DNA of 56,599 bases from Levilactobacillus mulengensis (GTDB lineage: Bacteria > Bacillota > Bacilli > Lactobacillales > Lactobacillaceae): the NCBI RefSeq assembly GCF_003946045.1, contig NZ_RHNW01000016.1, positions 1-56,599 of the forward strand, read 5' to 3'. Numbering within the stretch: the stretch's first letter is position 1; the number at the start of each line of letters is the position of its first letter. The position numbers were made by a program, and so were the translations under genes. Below the pieces are notes generated by a model. The model ran no database searches and had not been told where the DNA came from. It saw nothing but the letters and a program-made list of their open reading frames with translations. Shown here piece after piece: positions 41,416 through 49,683 of this stretch.

Positions 41416-42549
41416 TTATTTATTATCGCTTGCTAGTGAACTCGTCTTTTCTTGATGCTGTGCATAAGTCTGGGAGAAGTAAACCTTTCCCGTCTTGGTA
41501 TTCGCGATAAAGTAGTAGTACCCCTTCTTCTGGTCCTTCGGGTGTAAGACTGCTTTGATCGATGACGTGCTAGGGTTTGCAAATGGCCCTGGCCCGTAAC
41601 CCGTGTGGATGTACAGGTTATACGGTGACTTCACCTTGAGGTCTTTGTAAGTCAGTGTCGACTTCGTGGTCTTCAAGGCATATTGCACGGAAATGTCAGA
41701 TTGTAAGGCCATCCCCGCCTTGATGCGGTTGAGGAAGACCCCGGCAATCTTATCCCGGTCGGACTGCGTGACGCCTTCACGTTCGACCAAGGAGGCTAAC
41801 GTCAGGGTTTCTTGCACCGTGCGTTTTTCCTTCTTGATGGTGGCGTAACTGCCTTGCAGGTTCTGATCCGTCTTCGCAACCATTTCGGTTACTAAATGTT
41901 TCAAGGTCATCTTCTTGCCGGCTTGATAGGTTGCGGGAGCTAAATACCCCTCTAACCGATACCGTACCTTCTTGGCAGACTTGGCGGAGCTCAGAAGTTG
42001 CGGATACTTCGCCGCTAATTCGTTGAAGAACGCTGGGCTCTGCATCAGACTCATGAATTCTTTCTTGGTGAAATCCGTTTGGATCGGAATCTCGGCCGCA
42101 ATCTGGTCGACCGTTTCGCCTTCACGAACCAGCACCTTACCAGCGGTACTCTGAATGGGTTCCGCCGAACCACCCTTCTGTAACTGCGTCGCAATTTGCT
42201 TCAGGGTCATGGACGGTTTCAACTGGTAATACCCAGCCTGGAAATTCGTAAACTTATTCGATTTCACGTAGTAGTTAAAGACCATGCCGCTCTTAACCAC
42301 TTTTTTGTCCTGCAGGATCTGCCCAATCTTATTGGACGTTGCCCCCATCGGCACGTGAACCTGAACCACATTGTTATTGCTAGTGTCCATGGGTTTCAAC
42401 GCCGTCTGGAAGTAATGATATCCAAAGAATCCAATGACGACTGCCAAAAGCACTAGCAGACTTGCCACGCCGATCATGATGCGCCGGCCAAACGACCGTT
42501 TCTTCCCCGATTCTTGTCGCGACGGGGTAGGATTTGTGCCATTATCCAA
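41416..42549 (-). CDS. mltG: Endolytic murein transglycosylase MltG (YceG-like)
   Basis: MltG cuts nascent glycan strands and limits their length. The 377-residue protein has a cytosolic basic start, one membrane helix (about 24-48), a LysM-like segment ([14 protein letters not shown]) and the catalytic domain with [13 protein letters not shown], whose glutamate is the predicted catalytic residue. SDISVQYAL and [20 protein letters not shown] follow. The start is TTG behind GGAGG. It is first in the mltG-udk-greA unit. Confidence 0.95.
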   Translation of the reverse strand: MDNGTNPTPSRQESGKKRSFGRRIMIGVASLLVLLAVVIGFFGYHYFQTALKPMDTSNNNVVQVHVPMGATSNKIGQILQDKKVVKSGMVFNYYVKSNKFTNFQAGYYQLKPSMTLKQIATQLQKGGSAEPIQSTAGKVLVREGETVDQIAAEIPIQTDFTKKEFMSLMQSPAFFNELAAKYPQLLSSAKSAKKVRYRLEGYLAPATYQAGKKMTLKHLVTEMVAKTDQNLQGSYATIKKEKRTVQETLTLASLVEREGVTQSDRDKIAGVFLNRIKAGMALQSDISVQYALKTTKSTLTYKDLKVKSPYNLYIHTGYGPGPFANPSTSSIKAVLHPKDQKKGYYYFIANTKTGKVYFSQTYAQHQEKTSSLASDNK

Positions 42550-42583
42550 CTTATTTCCTCCGTTCTATGCCATAGTCTTCTCT

Positions 42584-42612
42584 ATTATACAGAAATTCCA
42601 GCCCAGCGGAAA
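42584..42612 (-). promoter_or_regulatory. Candidate promoter of mltG-udk-greA
   Basis: TTTCCG (42607-42612), 17 bases and TATAAT (42584-42589) lie on the minus strand about 35 bases before mltG. The -10 is perfect and the -35 weak. Confidence 0.5.
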
Positions 42613-42684
42613 CCTGAAAAGCAGATTTTGAAGAAATGTAACAAAGAGTGCGGAGCGAGCCGTTTAGGTCCTGAGCATTAACGT

Positions 42685-42725
42685 CGACTAAGTAATGACC
42701 CTGGGCTTGGGTCATTGCTTAGTCG
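42685..42725. terminator. Long hairpin upstream of mltG
   Basis: The arms at 42685-42701 (CGACTAAG...GACCC) and 42709-42725 (GGGTC...CTTAGTCG) pair over 17 positions with one G-U pair. There is no clear T run, so it could be a terminator remnant or part of the neighbouring tandem repeat. Confidence 0.5.
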
Positions 42726-42728
42726 GGG

Positions 42729-43140
42729 TTAAGCGCAGGGACCTGGCTCGCGTAGCACGTTTCAGAGGCCGCAAGTACCGGGATAGTTCCGCGAAGAGCC
42801 AACCAAACGCCCTAAGTCAGTCTAAATCAATGACGTTGCCCTACTTGCTTAGCCGGGTTAAGCGCAGGGGTCTGGCTCGCGTAGCACGTTTCAGAGGCCG
42901 CCAGTATCGGGATAGTTCCGCGAGGAGCCAATCAAACGACCTAAAACAAGATAAGATTTAAGACCTACCCCGGGCCTGGGACATTTTCGCTACGGTGTTA
43001 AACGGAACCAGTTGCCTCGCGGAGTACGTTTCAGAAACCGCAAGTTTCCGAATCTAAAAGCGAAGTACCTGTCAAACGACCTAAGTCCGTCTAAACCAAT
43101 AGCAATACCTCACCCCAGACTAGGAATATTTTCCTAGCCA
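42729..43140 (+). repeat. Degenerate tandem repeat, three units of about 129-142 bp
   Basis: Units begin near 42729, 42858 and 42998. Units 1 and 2 share TTAAGCGCAGG, TGGCTCGCGTAGCACGTTTC, AGAGGCCGC, GGGATAGTTCCGCG and GAGCCAA-CAAACG-CCTAA. Unit 3 is more diverged (CCTCGCGGAGTACGTTTCAG, CAAACGACCTAAGTC). Each well-kept unit can fold by TGGCTC / GAGCCA, CGCG pairs and CGGGA-TAG-TTCCG. It differs from the dispersed repeat family and shows no coding frame. Confidence 0.75.
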
Positions 43141-43183
43141 AATTAAGTCCAGGTGTCCGCTTAGCTTAATAAAATTATCAATG

Positions 43184-43213
43184 TTGCTGAAGGCCTTTAA
43201 TTAGGTGTACAAT
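43184..43213 (+). promoter_or_regulatory. Candidate promoter of the small exported protein
   Basis: TTGCTG (43184-43189), 18 bases and TACAAT (43208-43213) lie on the plus strand about 45 bases before the ATG. Confidence 0.45.
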
Positions 43214-43255
43214 TGATTGTTTAATAAAACGTGCCGGGCGGTGAAACATACATTG

Positions 43256-43585
43256 ATGCGTAAAAAAATGAAACGATTTCTAATAGTTTTATCCACGGTT
43301 TTAGCACTTTCGCTTCTTCTTTTCGTGCCATTTACGCCTAAGAATGCTGTACGGTTGAGCATACTGGAAAATTTGCACCCGTTTGCGGCTGTACTTGCCT
43401 TTCCAAGCAAAATGGCAAAAAAGGACAGTACAGGATATTCAGGCAAGCATATAGCAGCCTATTATTCAGTTCTTGTACAAGTTAGCTCAGACATGGGTGG
43501 CTTCGACACTTACGTTGTCGGCGTACAAGAGAAGAAGAGTGGGAAAATATTCTATAAGGCTGAATTAGCCTATGATCCTGCTTAG
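43256..43585 (+). CDS. Small exported or membrane-anchored protein of unknown function
   Basis: A 109-residue protein starting MRKKMKRFLIVLSTVLALS, a typical signal peptide or N-terminal anchor (about 7-25). The remainder is soluble and includes YYSVLVQVSSDMGGFDTYVV, with no recognised domain. ATG 43256 is chosen because the signal peptide begins there; GTG 43241 or TTG 43217 would extend it. The gene is more AT-rich than its surroundings, stands next to repeats on both sides and has its own terminator, which suggests a recent acquisition. Confidence 0.7.
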   Translation: MRKKMKRFLIVLSTVLALSLLLFVPFTPKNAVRLSILENLHPFAAVLAFPSKMAKKDSTGYSGKHIAAYYSVLVQVSSDMGGFDTYVVGVQEKKSGKIFYKAELAYDPA

Positions 43586-43627
43586 TTTAATTGTTCTGTC
43601 GTTCAGTATATCTAAATTAGGAATAGC

Positions 43628-43664
43628 CTTGTGAAGCCGAGTTCGGTTTTGCAAGTTTTTTTTT
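43628..43664 (+). terminator. Terminator of the small exported protein gene
   Basis: CTTG-AA-CCGA and CGG-TT-CAAG arms form an interrupted hairpin followed by a run of nine T residues on the plus strand, about 40 bases behind the stop codon. Confidence 0.7.
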
Positions 43665-43681
43665 GCTGACGGCCCAAACTA

Positions 43682-43793
43682 GTGTCAGCCGCAGGGCTGG
43701 GAAAACTGGGCGGTCGTGGAAGTGACCAGAGGCGCCTTGAGCGCGCCGCCGGGAACGGACGCGACCAGGCCCAGTTTTCACCAGCCCGGAGGC
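43682..43793 (+). repeat. Structured repeat, 112-bp form with deleted core
   Basis: It has both outer arms (GTGTCAGCCGCAGGGCTGG and CACCAGCCCGGAGGC) and short pieces of both core ends (AGTGACCAGAGGCG at left and CGCCGCCGGGAACG at right) joined directly. It therefore looks like a long copy, such as that at 49391-49662, from which the middle was removed. It sits between the convergent small exported protein gene and pheT. Confidence 0.85.
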
Positions 43794-43813
43794 GGAGACA
43801 CACGTTTGACCGC

Positions 43814-43858
43814 GCAAAAAAACGCGCTCGCTGTCCCGGAGGAAAGCTAGCGCGTTTC
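43814..43858 (-). terminator. Terminator of pheS-pheT
   Basis: On the minus strand AACGCGCT and AGCGCGTT with an inner AGC/GCG extension form the stem, followed by TTTTTTTG, just behind the pheT stop codon. Confidence 0.88.
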
Positions 43859-43867
43859 ATTAAATCA

Positions 43868-46276
43868 TTAACGAATTTCAGCGCCCAAGTCGTCTTGCAG
43901 CCGCTTCTCAACCTTTTCAAAGGCCTGAGTCACAACATCATCGACTAAGGTTTCGTGCTTGTCTTGGAACGTCAACGTGTAGGCCAAAGACTTCTTGCCC
44001 TTTGGCACCTTGACCCCATCGTAAACGTCAAACAGCTTGACGGACTGTAAGAACGCCCCGCCCCGCTTTTCGATCAATTCAACGATTTGGTCGTTAGTCA
44101 CGTCGTTGTCGACCAGCATAGCCACGTCACGCGTGATGGCTGGGTAACGTGAAATCACGTCGTATTGGTTTTCCTGCTTAGGCATGTCAATGATGGCCTG
44201 CAGGTTCAATTCGAAGACGTAAGTGGCCCCAATCTTGAATTTCTTGGCAATCGTTGGGTGAATCTGCCCCATGAACCCAATCCGATGACCGTGAACTAAA
44301 ATGTCCGCCGTCCGGCCTGGGTGCATTTCTGGCATGTCCGGGTTGGCCACGTAAGTTACGTCGCCGTTCACAGCCATATCCTTGAGGTAGGCAGCGACGA
44401 TTCCCTTAACTTGGTAGAAATCAACGGGTTGGGCCGGTGCATCCCAAGCGGTTGGCAACAGCGTCCCGGTGATGGCACCGGCGATGTGTTCCTGTTCACT
44501 AGGACGATCCGTCCCGTCCTCACGGTAGAAGACCCGTCCTTGTTCGTACAAGGCCACGTCCTTCACCTTCCGGGCACTGTTATAGGCGATGTCGTCCAAC
44601 AGCCCCGTGATAACGTTCATCCGCAACACGGCGTGGTCCACGCTCATTGGCCACGCCAACTTGGTGACTTCACTTGGTTGCATCAGGAACATCTTGGCCT
44701 TGTCTTCCGTCGTCAACGCGTAGGAAATGGCTTGGTTTAACCCTAAGCCCTCTAAGGAGTGCCGGGTTGCCCGCATCAATTTCTGCGACGTGGTCAGCTC
44801 GCCCATGGTCATGCGACCCGTTGGCAACGTGGCTGGCAATTCATCGTAGCCGTAGATCCGCGCGATTTCTTCCAACAAGTCGGCTGGAATATGAATATCG
44901 TTGCGCCGAACGGGTACCGTAACCGTCAGCTTTTCACCGTCGGCAGTCACGTCACAACCCAACGTTTCCAAAATATGGGTGACCTTGGCTTGGTCCAGGT
45001 CGGTCCCCAACACAGCGTTCACCCGACTCATAGTAATGTCGATCACGGCTGGTGCGGGCACGTTGTCAGCGGCAACGACCGTCCCCGTTTGGACAGTCCC
45101 ACCGGCCAATTCGTCCATCATCTGGGCAGCGGCGTCTAAGGCATCCTGCAAACCAGTCCGGTTCACACCACGTTCGAACCGTTGGGAAGCATCCGTGTGT
45201 AAGTTATGACGTTGTGCCGCCTTCCGGATGTGGTCGTGCTCAAACACAGCGGCTTCGATGGCAACCGTGGTGGTGCCGTCAGCGATGGCCGTGTCCAGGC
45301 CACCCATGACACCGGCTAAGGCGATTGGGGCTTTGTCGTCAGCAATCACAATATCGTTGACGTCTAAGTCGTGTTCGCCTTCGTCCAAGGTCGTCAGCTT
45401 TTCGCCAGCCTTAGCGTTCCGGACGTAAACGTCTTCACCCGCAAATTTATCGTAGTCGAAGGCATGTAAGGGTTGACCATATTTCAACATGATGTAGTTG
45501 GTGATATCCACCACGTTGTTGATTGGCCGGTAGCCGGCGTTCCAGAGGCGAATCTGCAGCCACATGGGACTTGGGGCTAATTTAACCTGTTTGACCAAGC
45601 GCATCTTGTATTGGGGAGCCAAGGACTCGTCCACGTGAATGCTTAATTGGTCCGCAATTGGTTCACCAGCTTCTTTAACGGCTGGTTGATCGAACTTCAC
45701 GGGCAGGTCGTAGATGGCTGACAGGTCATGTAACGTCCCGTACAGACTCAACATGTCCCCCCGGTTAGGCGTCACGTCCAAGTCGATCAGACTGTCGTTC
45801 ATCCCCAGGTAATCGTAAACGTCGTCGCCAGGCTTGGCATCGGCCGGCAGCACGTAAATGCCATCCGCGTATTCCTTAGGCACAACAGCTTCGGGGAACC
45901 CAATTTCTTGTAAGGAGCAGATCATCCCGGCAGAAGAAACGCCGCGCATCTTAGACTTCTTAATTTTGACGTTGTTGGCAATCCGTGAACCAGGCAAGGC
46001 CACGATGACCATCTGCCCTTCGGCAATGTTGGGTGCGCCACACACGATTTGTAAGGGGGCGTCTTCACCGACATCCACTTGGCAAATGTGTAAGTGATCG
46101 GAGTCCGGGTGCGCTTCAATGCTCAGGACGTGGCCAACAACGATTTTCTTTAAACCATCGCTAGGCTTAACAACGTCGTCCACTTCAACGGACGTCCGTT
46201 CAATTTTTTCCGCCAAATCAGCGGGCTTAACGTTTAAATCCAGGTATTCTTTAATCCAGTTGTATGAAATCTTCAT
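43868..46276 (-). CDS. pheT: Phenylalanyl-tRNA synthetase beta subunit
   Basis: The 802-residue beta subunit of the alpha2-beta2 enzyme. Visible parts are the N-terminal tRNA-binding EMAP-like domain (about 40-150, GHVLSIEAHPDSDHLHICQV), the B3/B4 editing domain with TPNRGDMLS, the B5 domain, the catalytic-like core (AISYALTTEDKAK) and the C-terminal ferredoxin-fold anticodon-binding domain (about 708-802, SRYPAITRDVAMLVD). It follows pheS by nine bases and shares its T-box control. Confidence 0.97.
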   Translation of the reverse strand: MKISYNWIKEYLDLNVKPADLAEKIERTSVEVDDVVKPSDGLKKIVVGHVLSIEAHPDSDHLHICQVDVGEDAPLQIVCGAPNIAEGQMVIVALPGSRIANNVKIKKSKMRGVSSAGMICSLQEIGFPEAVVPKEYADGIYVLPADAKPGDDVYDYLGMNDSLIDLDVTPNRGDMLSLYGTLHDLSAIYDLPVKFDQPAVKEAGEPIADQLSIHVDESLAPQYKMRLVKQVKLAPSPMWLQIRLWNAGYRPINNVVDITNYIMLKYGQPLHAFDYDKFAGEDVYVRNAKAGEKLTTLDEGEHDLDVNDIVIADDKAPIALAGVMGGLDTAIADGTTTVAIEAAVFEHDHIRKAAQRHNLHTDASQRFERGVNRTGLQDALDAAAQMMDELAGGTVQTGTVVAADNVPAPAVIDITMSRVNAVLGTDLDQAKVTHILETLGCDVTADGEKLTVTVPVRRNDIHIPADLLEEIARIYGYDELPATLPTGRMTMGELTTSQKLMRATRHSLEGLGLNQAISYALTTEDKAKMFLMQPSEVTKLAWPMSVDHAVLRMNVITGLLDDIAYNSARKVKDVALYEQGRVFYREDGTDRPSEQEHIAGAITGTLLPTAWDAPAQPVDFYQVKGIVAAYLKDMAVNGDVTYVANPDMPEMHPGRTADILVHGHRIGFMGQIHPTIAKKFKIGATYVFELNLQAIIDMPKQENQYDVISRYPAITRDVAMLVDNDVTNDQIVELIEKRGGAFLQSVKLFDVYDGVKVPKGKKSLAYTLTFQDKHETLVDDVVTQAFEKVEKRLQDDLGAEIR

Positions 46277-46285
46277 GGTTGGCGG

Positions 46286-47332
46286 TTATCCTTTCTTCGT
46301 GAATTGGTTGAGGAAGCGAACATCATTTAGGTAGAAGTTCCGGATGTCATCCACCCCGTACTTCAACATGGCGAACCGGTCAGGGCCGACCCCAAAGGCA
46401 AAGCCGCCGTAAACATCGGCGTCAACGCCAGCCATCTTCAAGACGTTCGGATGCACCATACCGGCACCCAAGACTTCGATCCAGCCCGTATTCTTGCAGA
46501 CCTTGCAACCCTTACCGCCACAGTTAAAGCAAGTAATGTCGGCTTCAACGGAAGGTTCCGTGAATGGGAAGTAGCTTGGCCGTAACCGCACATCAAATTT
46601 GTCACCAAATAATTCGTGGGCCAGAACTTGTAACGTCCCCTTTAAGTCAGCCATGGTAATGTGTTTGTCGATCACCAATCCTTCCACCTGATGGAATTGG
46701 TGGGAGTGGGTGGGGTCATCGGTATCGCGCCGGTAAACGACCCCGGGGGAGATCATCTTCAATGGCCCCTTGCTGAAGTCATGCGTTTCCAGCGTCCGGG
46801 CTTGCATTGGGGAGGTCTGCGTCCGCATCAAGATTTCCTTCGTGATGTAGAAAGTATCTTGCATGTCACGGGCTGGGTGATTCTTTGGCAAGTTCATCAT
46901 TTCAAAGTTGTACTTGTCTTCTTCGACTTCGGGACCGCTCAGGACTTGGTAACCCATGCCCAAGAAGAGGTCTTCGATTTGGTCGATAATTTGTTGGATC
47001 ACGTGGGGTTCACCCTTGGCAACCGGCGTCCCTGGTAAGGTCACGTCGATGGCTTCGTTCGCCAATTTGGAATTCAAAACCGCGTTTTCCAGTTCTTCAC
47101 GCCGCTTGGCTAAAGCCGCCGTCAAGTCATCGCGGATTTCATTGGCAAATGCCCCAACCTTAGGCCGTTCTTCGGCATCTAAGTCGCGCATTCCCCGTAA
47201 AACCTCGGTGATGGGGCCCTTTTTACCCAGTAACGATACCCGGACCTGGTTCACGTCTTTCAGATCGCCAGACTTTTTAATTTCCGTGAGACCGCGTTCG
47301 TGCAGTTCGTTTAATTTATCCTTTAACGACAT
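46286..47332 (-). CDS. pheS: Phenylalanyl-tRNA synthetase alpha subunit
   Basis: The catalytic alpha subunit, 348 residues. After an N-terminal coiled coil come the class II motifs: [34 protein letters not shown] and, as motif 3, [13 protein letters not shown] with the final [20 protein letters not shown]. The CxxC/CxxC insertion [19 protein letters not shown] is the usual Firmicute zinc-ribbon-like segment. Expression is controlled by the Phe T-box upstream. Confidence 0.98.
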   Translation of the reverse strand: MSLKDKLNELHERGLTEIKKSGDLKDVNQVRVSLLGKKGPITEVLRGMRDLDAEERPKVGAFANEIRDDLTAALAKRREELENAVLNSKLANEAIDVTLPGTPVAKGEPHVIQQIIDQIEDLFLGMGYQVLSGPEVEEDKYNFEMMNLPKNHPARDMQDTFYITKEILMRTQTSPMQARTLETHDFSKGPLKMISPGVVYRRDTDDPTHSHQFHQVEGLVIDKHITMADLKGTLQVLAHELFGDKFDVRLRPSYFPFTEPSVEADITCFNCGGKGCKVCKNTGWIEVLGAGMVHPNVLKMAGVDADVYGGFAFGVGPDRFAMLKYGVDDIRNFYLNDVRFLNQFTKKG

Positions 47333-47382
47333 ACGTCATCCTCCATTTTCTTTGGTCAAAGCGCCACAATTCTTGGGCAAAC

Positions 47383-47625
47383 AAAAAAGCCCCGCCCCCA
47401 TAACTAGGGACGAAGCTTCGCGGTACCACCCTGATTCAGCTAAAAGTTTAGACTCTTAGCCACACTCAGAAGTGATAACGGTCATTCGCCGGAAAATCAT
47501 TCATCGTGCTACCACGAATCCCGATTACAACTCAAGAACTGAATTCACCCAGTAATTTGAAGTTTGCTTCCAATCTAGGCAAACTCTTCCTGACAAATTG
47601 CACCGGCTACTGCTTTTCTATCATC
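47383..47625 (-). promoter_or_regulatory. Phe-specific T-box riboswitch
   Basis: The leader senses uncharged tRNA-Phe and then prevents termination before pheS. On the minus strand stem I includes the specifier codon TTC (47541-47543) in GGTGAATTCAG. The conserved T-box AGGGTGGTACCGCG spans 47419-47432. The terminator is formed by AGCTTCGTCCC / GGGGCGGGGCT followed by TTTTTT (47383-47388), and the antiterminator pairs through the T-box bases. The aminoacid assignment agrees with the pheS-pheT genes downstream. Confidence 0.95.
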
Positions 47626-47677
47626 GTTTTTAATTATTACGCTATCTTAGCCTAGCGGATTTTGTCGCAACTGTCAA

Positions 47678-48040
47678 CTATTTCTGGTCGGCTTCCGTTG
47701 GACAATACCACTTGTCAGACCACGCGTGGACCGCGGCCATAATGTCTTTGAACTCTTCGCCCTTGTCCGTCAATTCATATTCGATCAACGCGTTGTCGGG
47801 GAATGTGCGACGAACAATGACGCCGTTATATTCCAATTCCTTCAAACGTTCAACCAGAACCCGATCACTACAACGGGGAATATTGCGGGCTAAGTCACGG
47901 AAGCGTTGCGGTCCCTCTTGCAGGAGGACATCAATAATTAATCCGTTCCACTTCTTGCCTAAAAAAGAAAAGGTCTGTTCAAATCGCGGGCAAAGCTCAA
48001 AGTCTACCGTTGGTTCGTCTTGGGCCTTTGATGACATCAT
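47678..48040 (-). CDS. HxlR-family transcriptional regulator
   Basis: A 120-residue winged-helix regulator. Family features are FELCPRFEQTFSFLGKKWNG near the start (Cys near residue 16), LARNIPRCSDRVLVERLKEL as recognition helix and DNALIEYELTDKGEEF as wing. HxlR proteins often respond to reactive carbonyls or redox state. ATG 48040 is preceded by AAGGA; two adjacent ATG codons make the exact start uncertain. The target is unknown; the HD hydrolase gene upstream is the closest candidate partner. Confidence 0.9.
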   Translation of the reverse strand: MMSSKAQDEPTVDFELCPRFEQTFSFLGKKWNGLIIDVLLQEGPQRFRDLARNIPRCSDRVLVERLKELEYNGVIVRRTFPDNALIEYELTDKGEEFKDIMAAVHAWSDKWYCPTEADQK

Positions 48041-48079
48041 TTGCATCCTTATCCTGCCTCCCATCCATGTTTCCTGAAG

Positions 48080-48577
48080 CTAGGCGTTAGGCGTTACTTT
48101 GTTCATTAAGGCTTCCACTCGCTTACGGGCTGGTCCACAGAATTCGTAAACCGCTTCGTAATCATCTACTAGGGAAACAATCGCACTTTCCCGGTATTTT
48201 GGCATAGCGAGCGTTGCGCCCCACATATGCTTCAAGATAATATCCTTTTCCATGGGGCTCAGGTCCGTTAATTTTTCAGCGTTCCGCAAAGCAACTCGTG
48301 GATGGATAAACGCGTGCGACCCTAAATTGAACTTCGTCGTGCGCCAATCATAATAAAATAAATCATGCAACAAACCACCCCGTGCGGTGGCCCGGGTGTT
48401 TAAGCCAAGTTTCTTTGCAATCAGGTAACTGTTATACGACACTGAAATACAGTGGGACAAGCGGTCAGAGTGATGGTGTTGCGTGTAATTCGCCAGGCGT
48501 TGAACCGGCTCCTTTGCCAACAGATCAGAAACTAAAGCCAGGTACTCGGGGTCATCACGCCAAGTCAGTTTGGTCAT
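48080..48577 (-). CDS. HD-domain phosphohydrolase
   Basis: A 165-residue soluble protein with the HD metal-binding pattern: HHHSDRLSHCISVSYNSYLI (first His), ARGGLLHDLFYYDW (HD pair) and a final Asp in SLVDDYEAVY. Such proteins hydrolyse phosphate esters or nucleotides; the substrate is not evident. ATG 48577 follows AAGGAAG. The genes for HxlR and this enzyme are adjacent on the same strand. Confidence 0.88.
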   Translation of the reverse strand: MTKLTWRDDPEYLALVSDLLAKEPVQRLANYTQHHHSDRLSHCISVSYNSYLIAKKLGLNTRATARGGLLHDLFYYDWRTTKFNLGSHAFIHPRVALRNAEKLTDLSPMEKDIILKHMWGATLAMPKYRESAIVSLVDDYEAVYEFCGPARKRVEALMNKVTPNA

Positions 48578-48719
48578 AGAATGCTTCCTTTTCATTTAAA
48601 ATTATGATTTTCAGTCTTCTTAACCCTATATCTTACTTACTTTTCACCAAATTGCAACCATCTTGCTTGGATTTCGCCCGGGTTAAGCCTTTCTTTACCT
48701 TTATCCCTTTGTGTCAGGC

Positions 48720-48950
48720 CTGTAAAATTGGGTGTCGCATGGGCGTTCCCGGCGGCAGATTCAAGACGCCCAGCTGTGGGGAACGGTTCCAGCCGAAGAG
48801 CGGGTTTCCGCCTCGCCTTTGAGCCTGAGGTACGGTCTCAAAGGGCGTCCCGTGCTCTAAACTGAGAGATGCACTCAGTTAAGACCACCGACACAGCTGC
48901 CTACCTTGGCCCACCTCTGGTCACTCACACTGACCACACCATTTTTACAG
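48720..48950 (+). repeat. Structured repeat, long form (copy F)
   Basis: The core runs from 48744 to 48929. The apical stem is AACTGAG (48860-48866) / CTCAGTT (48874-48880), as in copy A but with a different loop. Outer arms CTGTAAAATTGG (48720-48731) and CCATTTTTACAG (48939-48950) pair at 11 of 12 positions and are unlike those of copies B and C. The CGTTCCCGG end faces the HD hydrolase start. Confidence 0.85.
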
Positions 48951-49159
48951 TTCTGACGATGGTGTTGGTTTTTGCCAATTAATTTAGCCGCGTTTTCCCG
49001 CAATACTTAACCGCCTCAAAACAATGCTTTGCCATACCATTCAATACACATTAATCAGATGCAAGAATAGTGTACAGAAAAAACAGCCACAACATGGCCG
49101 AGGAAACTGGACCAGTCGTAAAAACGTCAAGATTCGGAAACGTGATCTGGCACGTCAAT

Positions 49160-49320
49160 CCGTTGTACAAGGCCGGTTGTAGAAGTGACCAGAAGCAAGC
49201 CAAGGTGACCAGCTGCGTCGGTAACCTTGGCTGGAGTTCTGTTCCAGCCTAGTTCTATGAGGCAACCTTTGCGACCGCCTTGTGGTTCAAAGTTGAGGTG
49301 GAACCCCACTCACAGCAAGG
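49160..49320 (-). repeat. Structured repeat, degenerate long copy (copy G)
   Basis: An inverted and eroded copy: AGTGACCAGAAGCAAGCCAAG, quoted in part as GTGACCAGAAGC, then AGCTGCGTCGGTAACC and TTCAAAGTTGAGGTGGAA. The apical stem is still intact: GGCTGGA (49229-49235) / TCCAGCC (49243-49249). The far end beyond 49320 is not recognisable. The sequence between copy F and this copy (48951-49159) shows no gene. Confidence 0.7.
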
Positions 49321-49390
49321 CGAACAGACACCTGATAATGTATATAGAGAGGCCCGCCACCATGCCCGCCAACAATCAGGGATTGAACGC

Positions 49391-49662
49391 GTGTCAGCCG
49401 CAGGGCTGGTGAAAACTGGACCAGCAAGATCAGTGTCAGTGACCAGAGGCGGATCAAAGTGACCGGCTGTGTCGGTGGCCTTGGCTGGGGTCCTTTCTCA
49501 GCCTAGCCCACGGGACAACCTTTGAGACCGCTCCTCAGGCTCAAAGTTGAGGTGGAAGCCCGCCTCCCAGGCTGGAACCGACCCCATAGCCGGGCACTTT
49601 GAATCCGCCGTCGGAAACGAACCATAACGCGTACCAGGCCCAGTTTTCACCAGCCCGAAGGC
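49391..49662 (-). repeat. Structured repeat, complete long form with both outer arms (copy H)
   Basis: The most complete copy, 272 bp. Outer arms are GTGTCAGCCGCAGGGCTGG and CACCAGCCCGAAGGC with GAAAACTGG / CCAGTTTTC. Inside lie basal arms CGGATCAAAGTG and CACTTTGAATCCG, the CTCAAAG / CTTTGAG hairpin and the apical stem GGCTGGG (49483-49489) / CTCAGCC (49497-49503) with one G-U pair. The right end is 21 bases behind the stop codon of the methyltransferase gene. Confidence 0.88.
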
Positions 49663-49683
49663 ACTGAAAAACAGTTCAACCCC

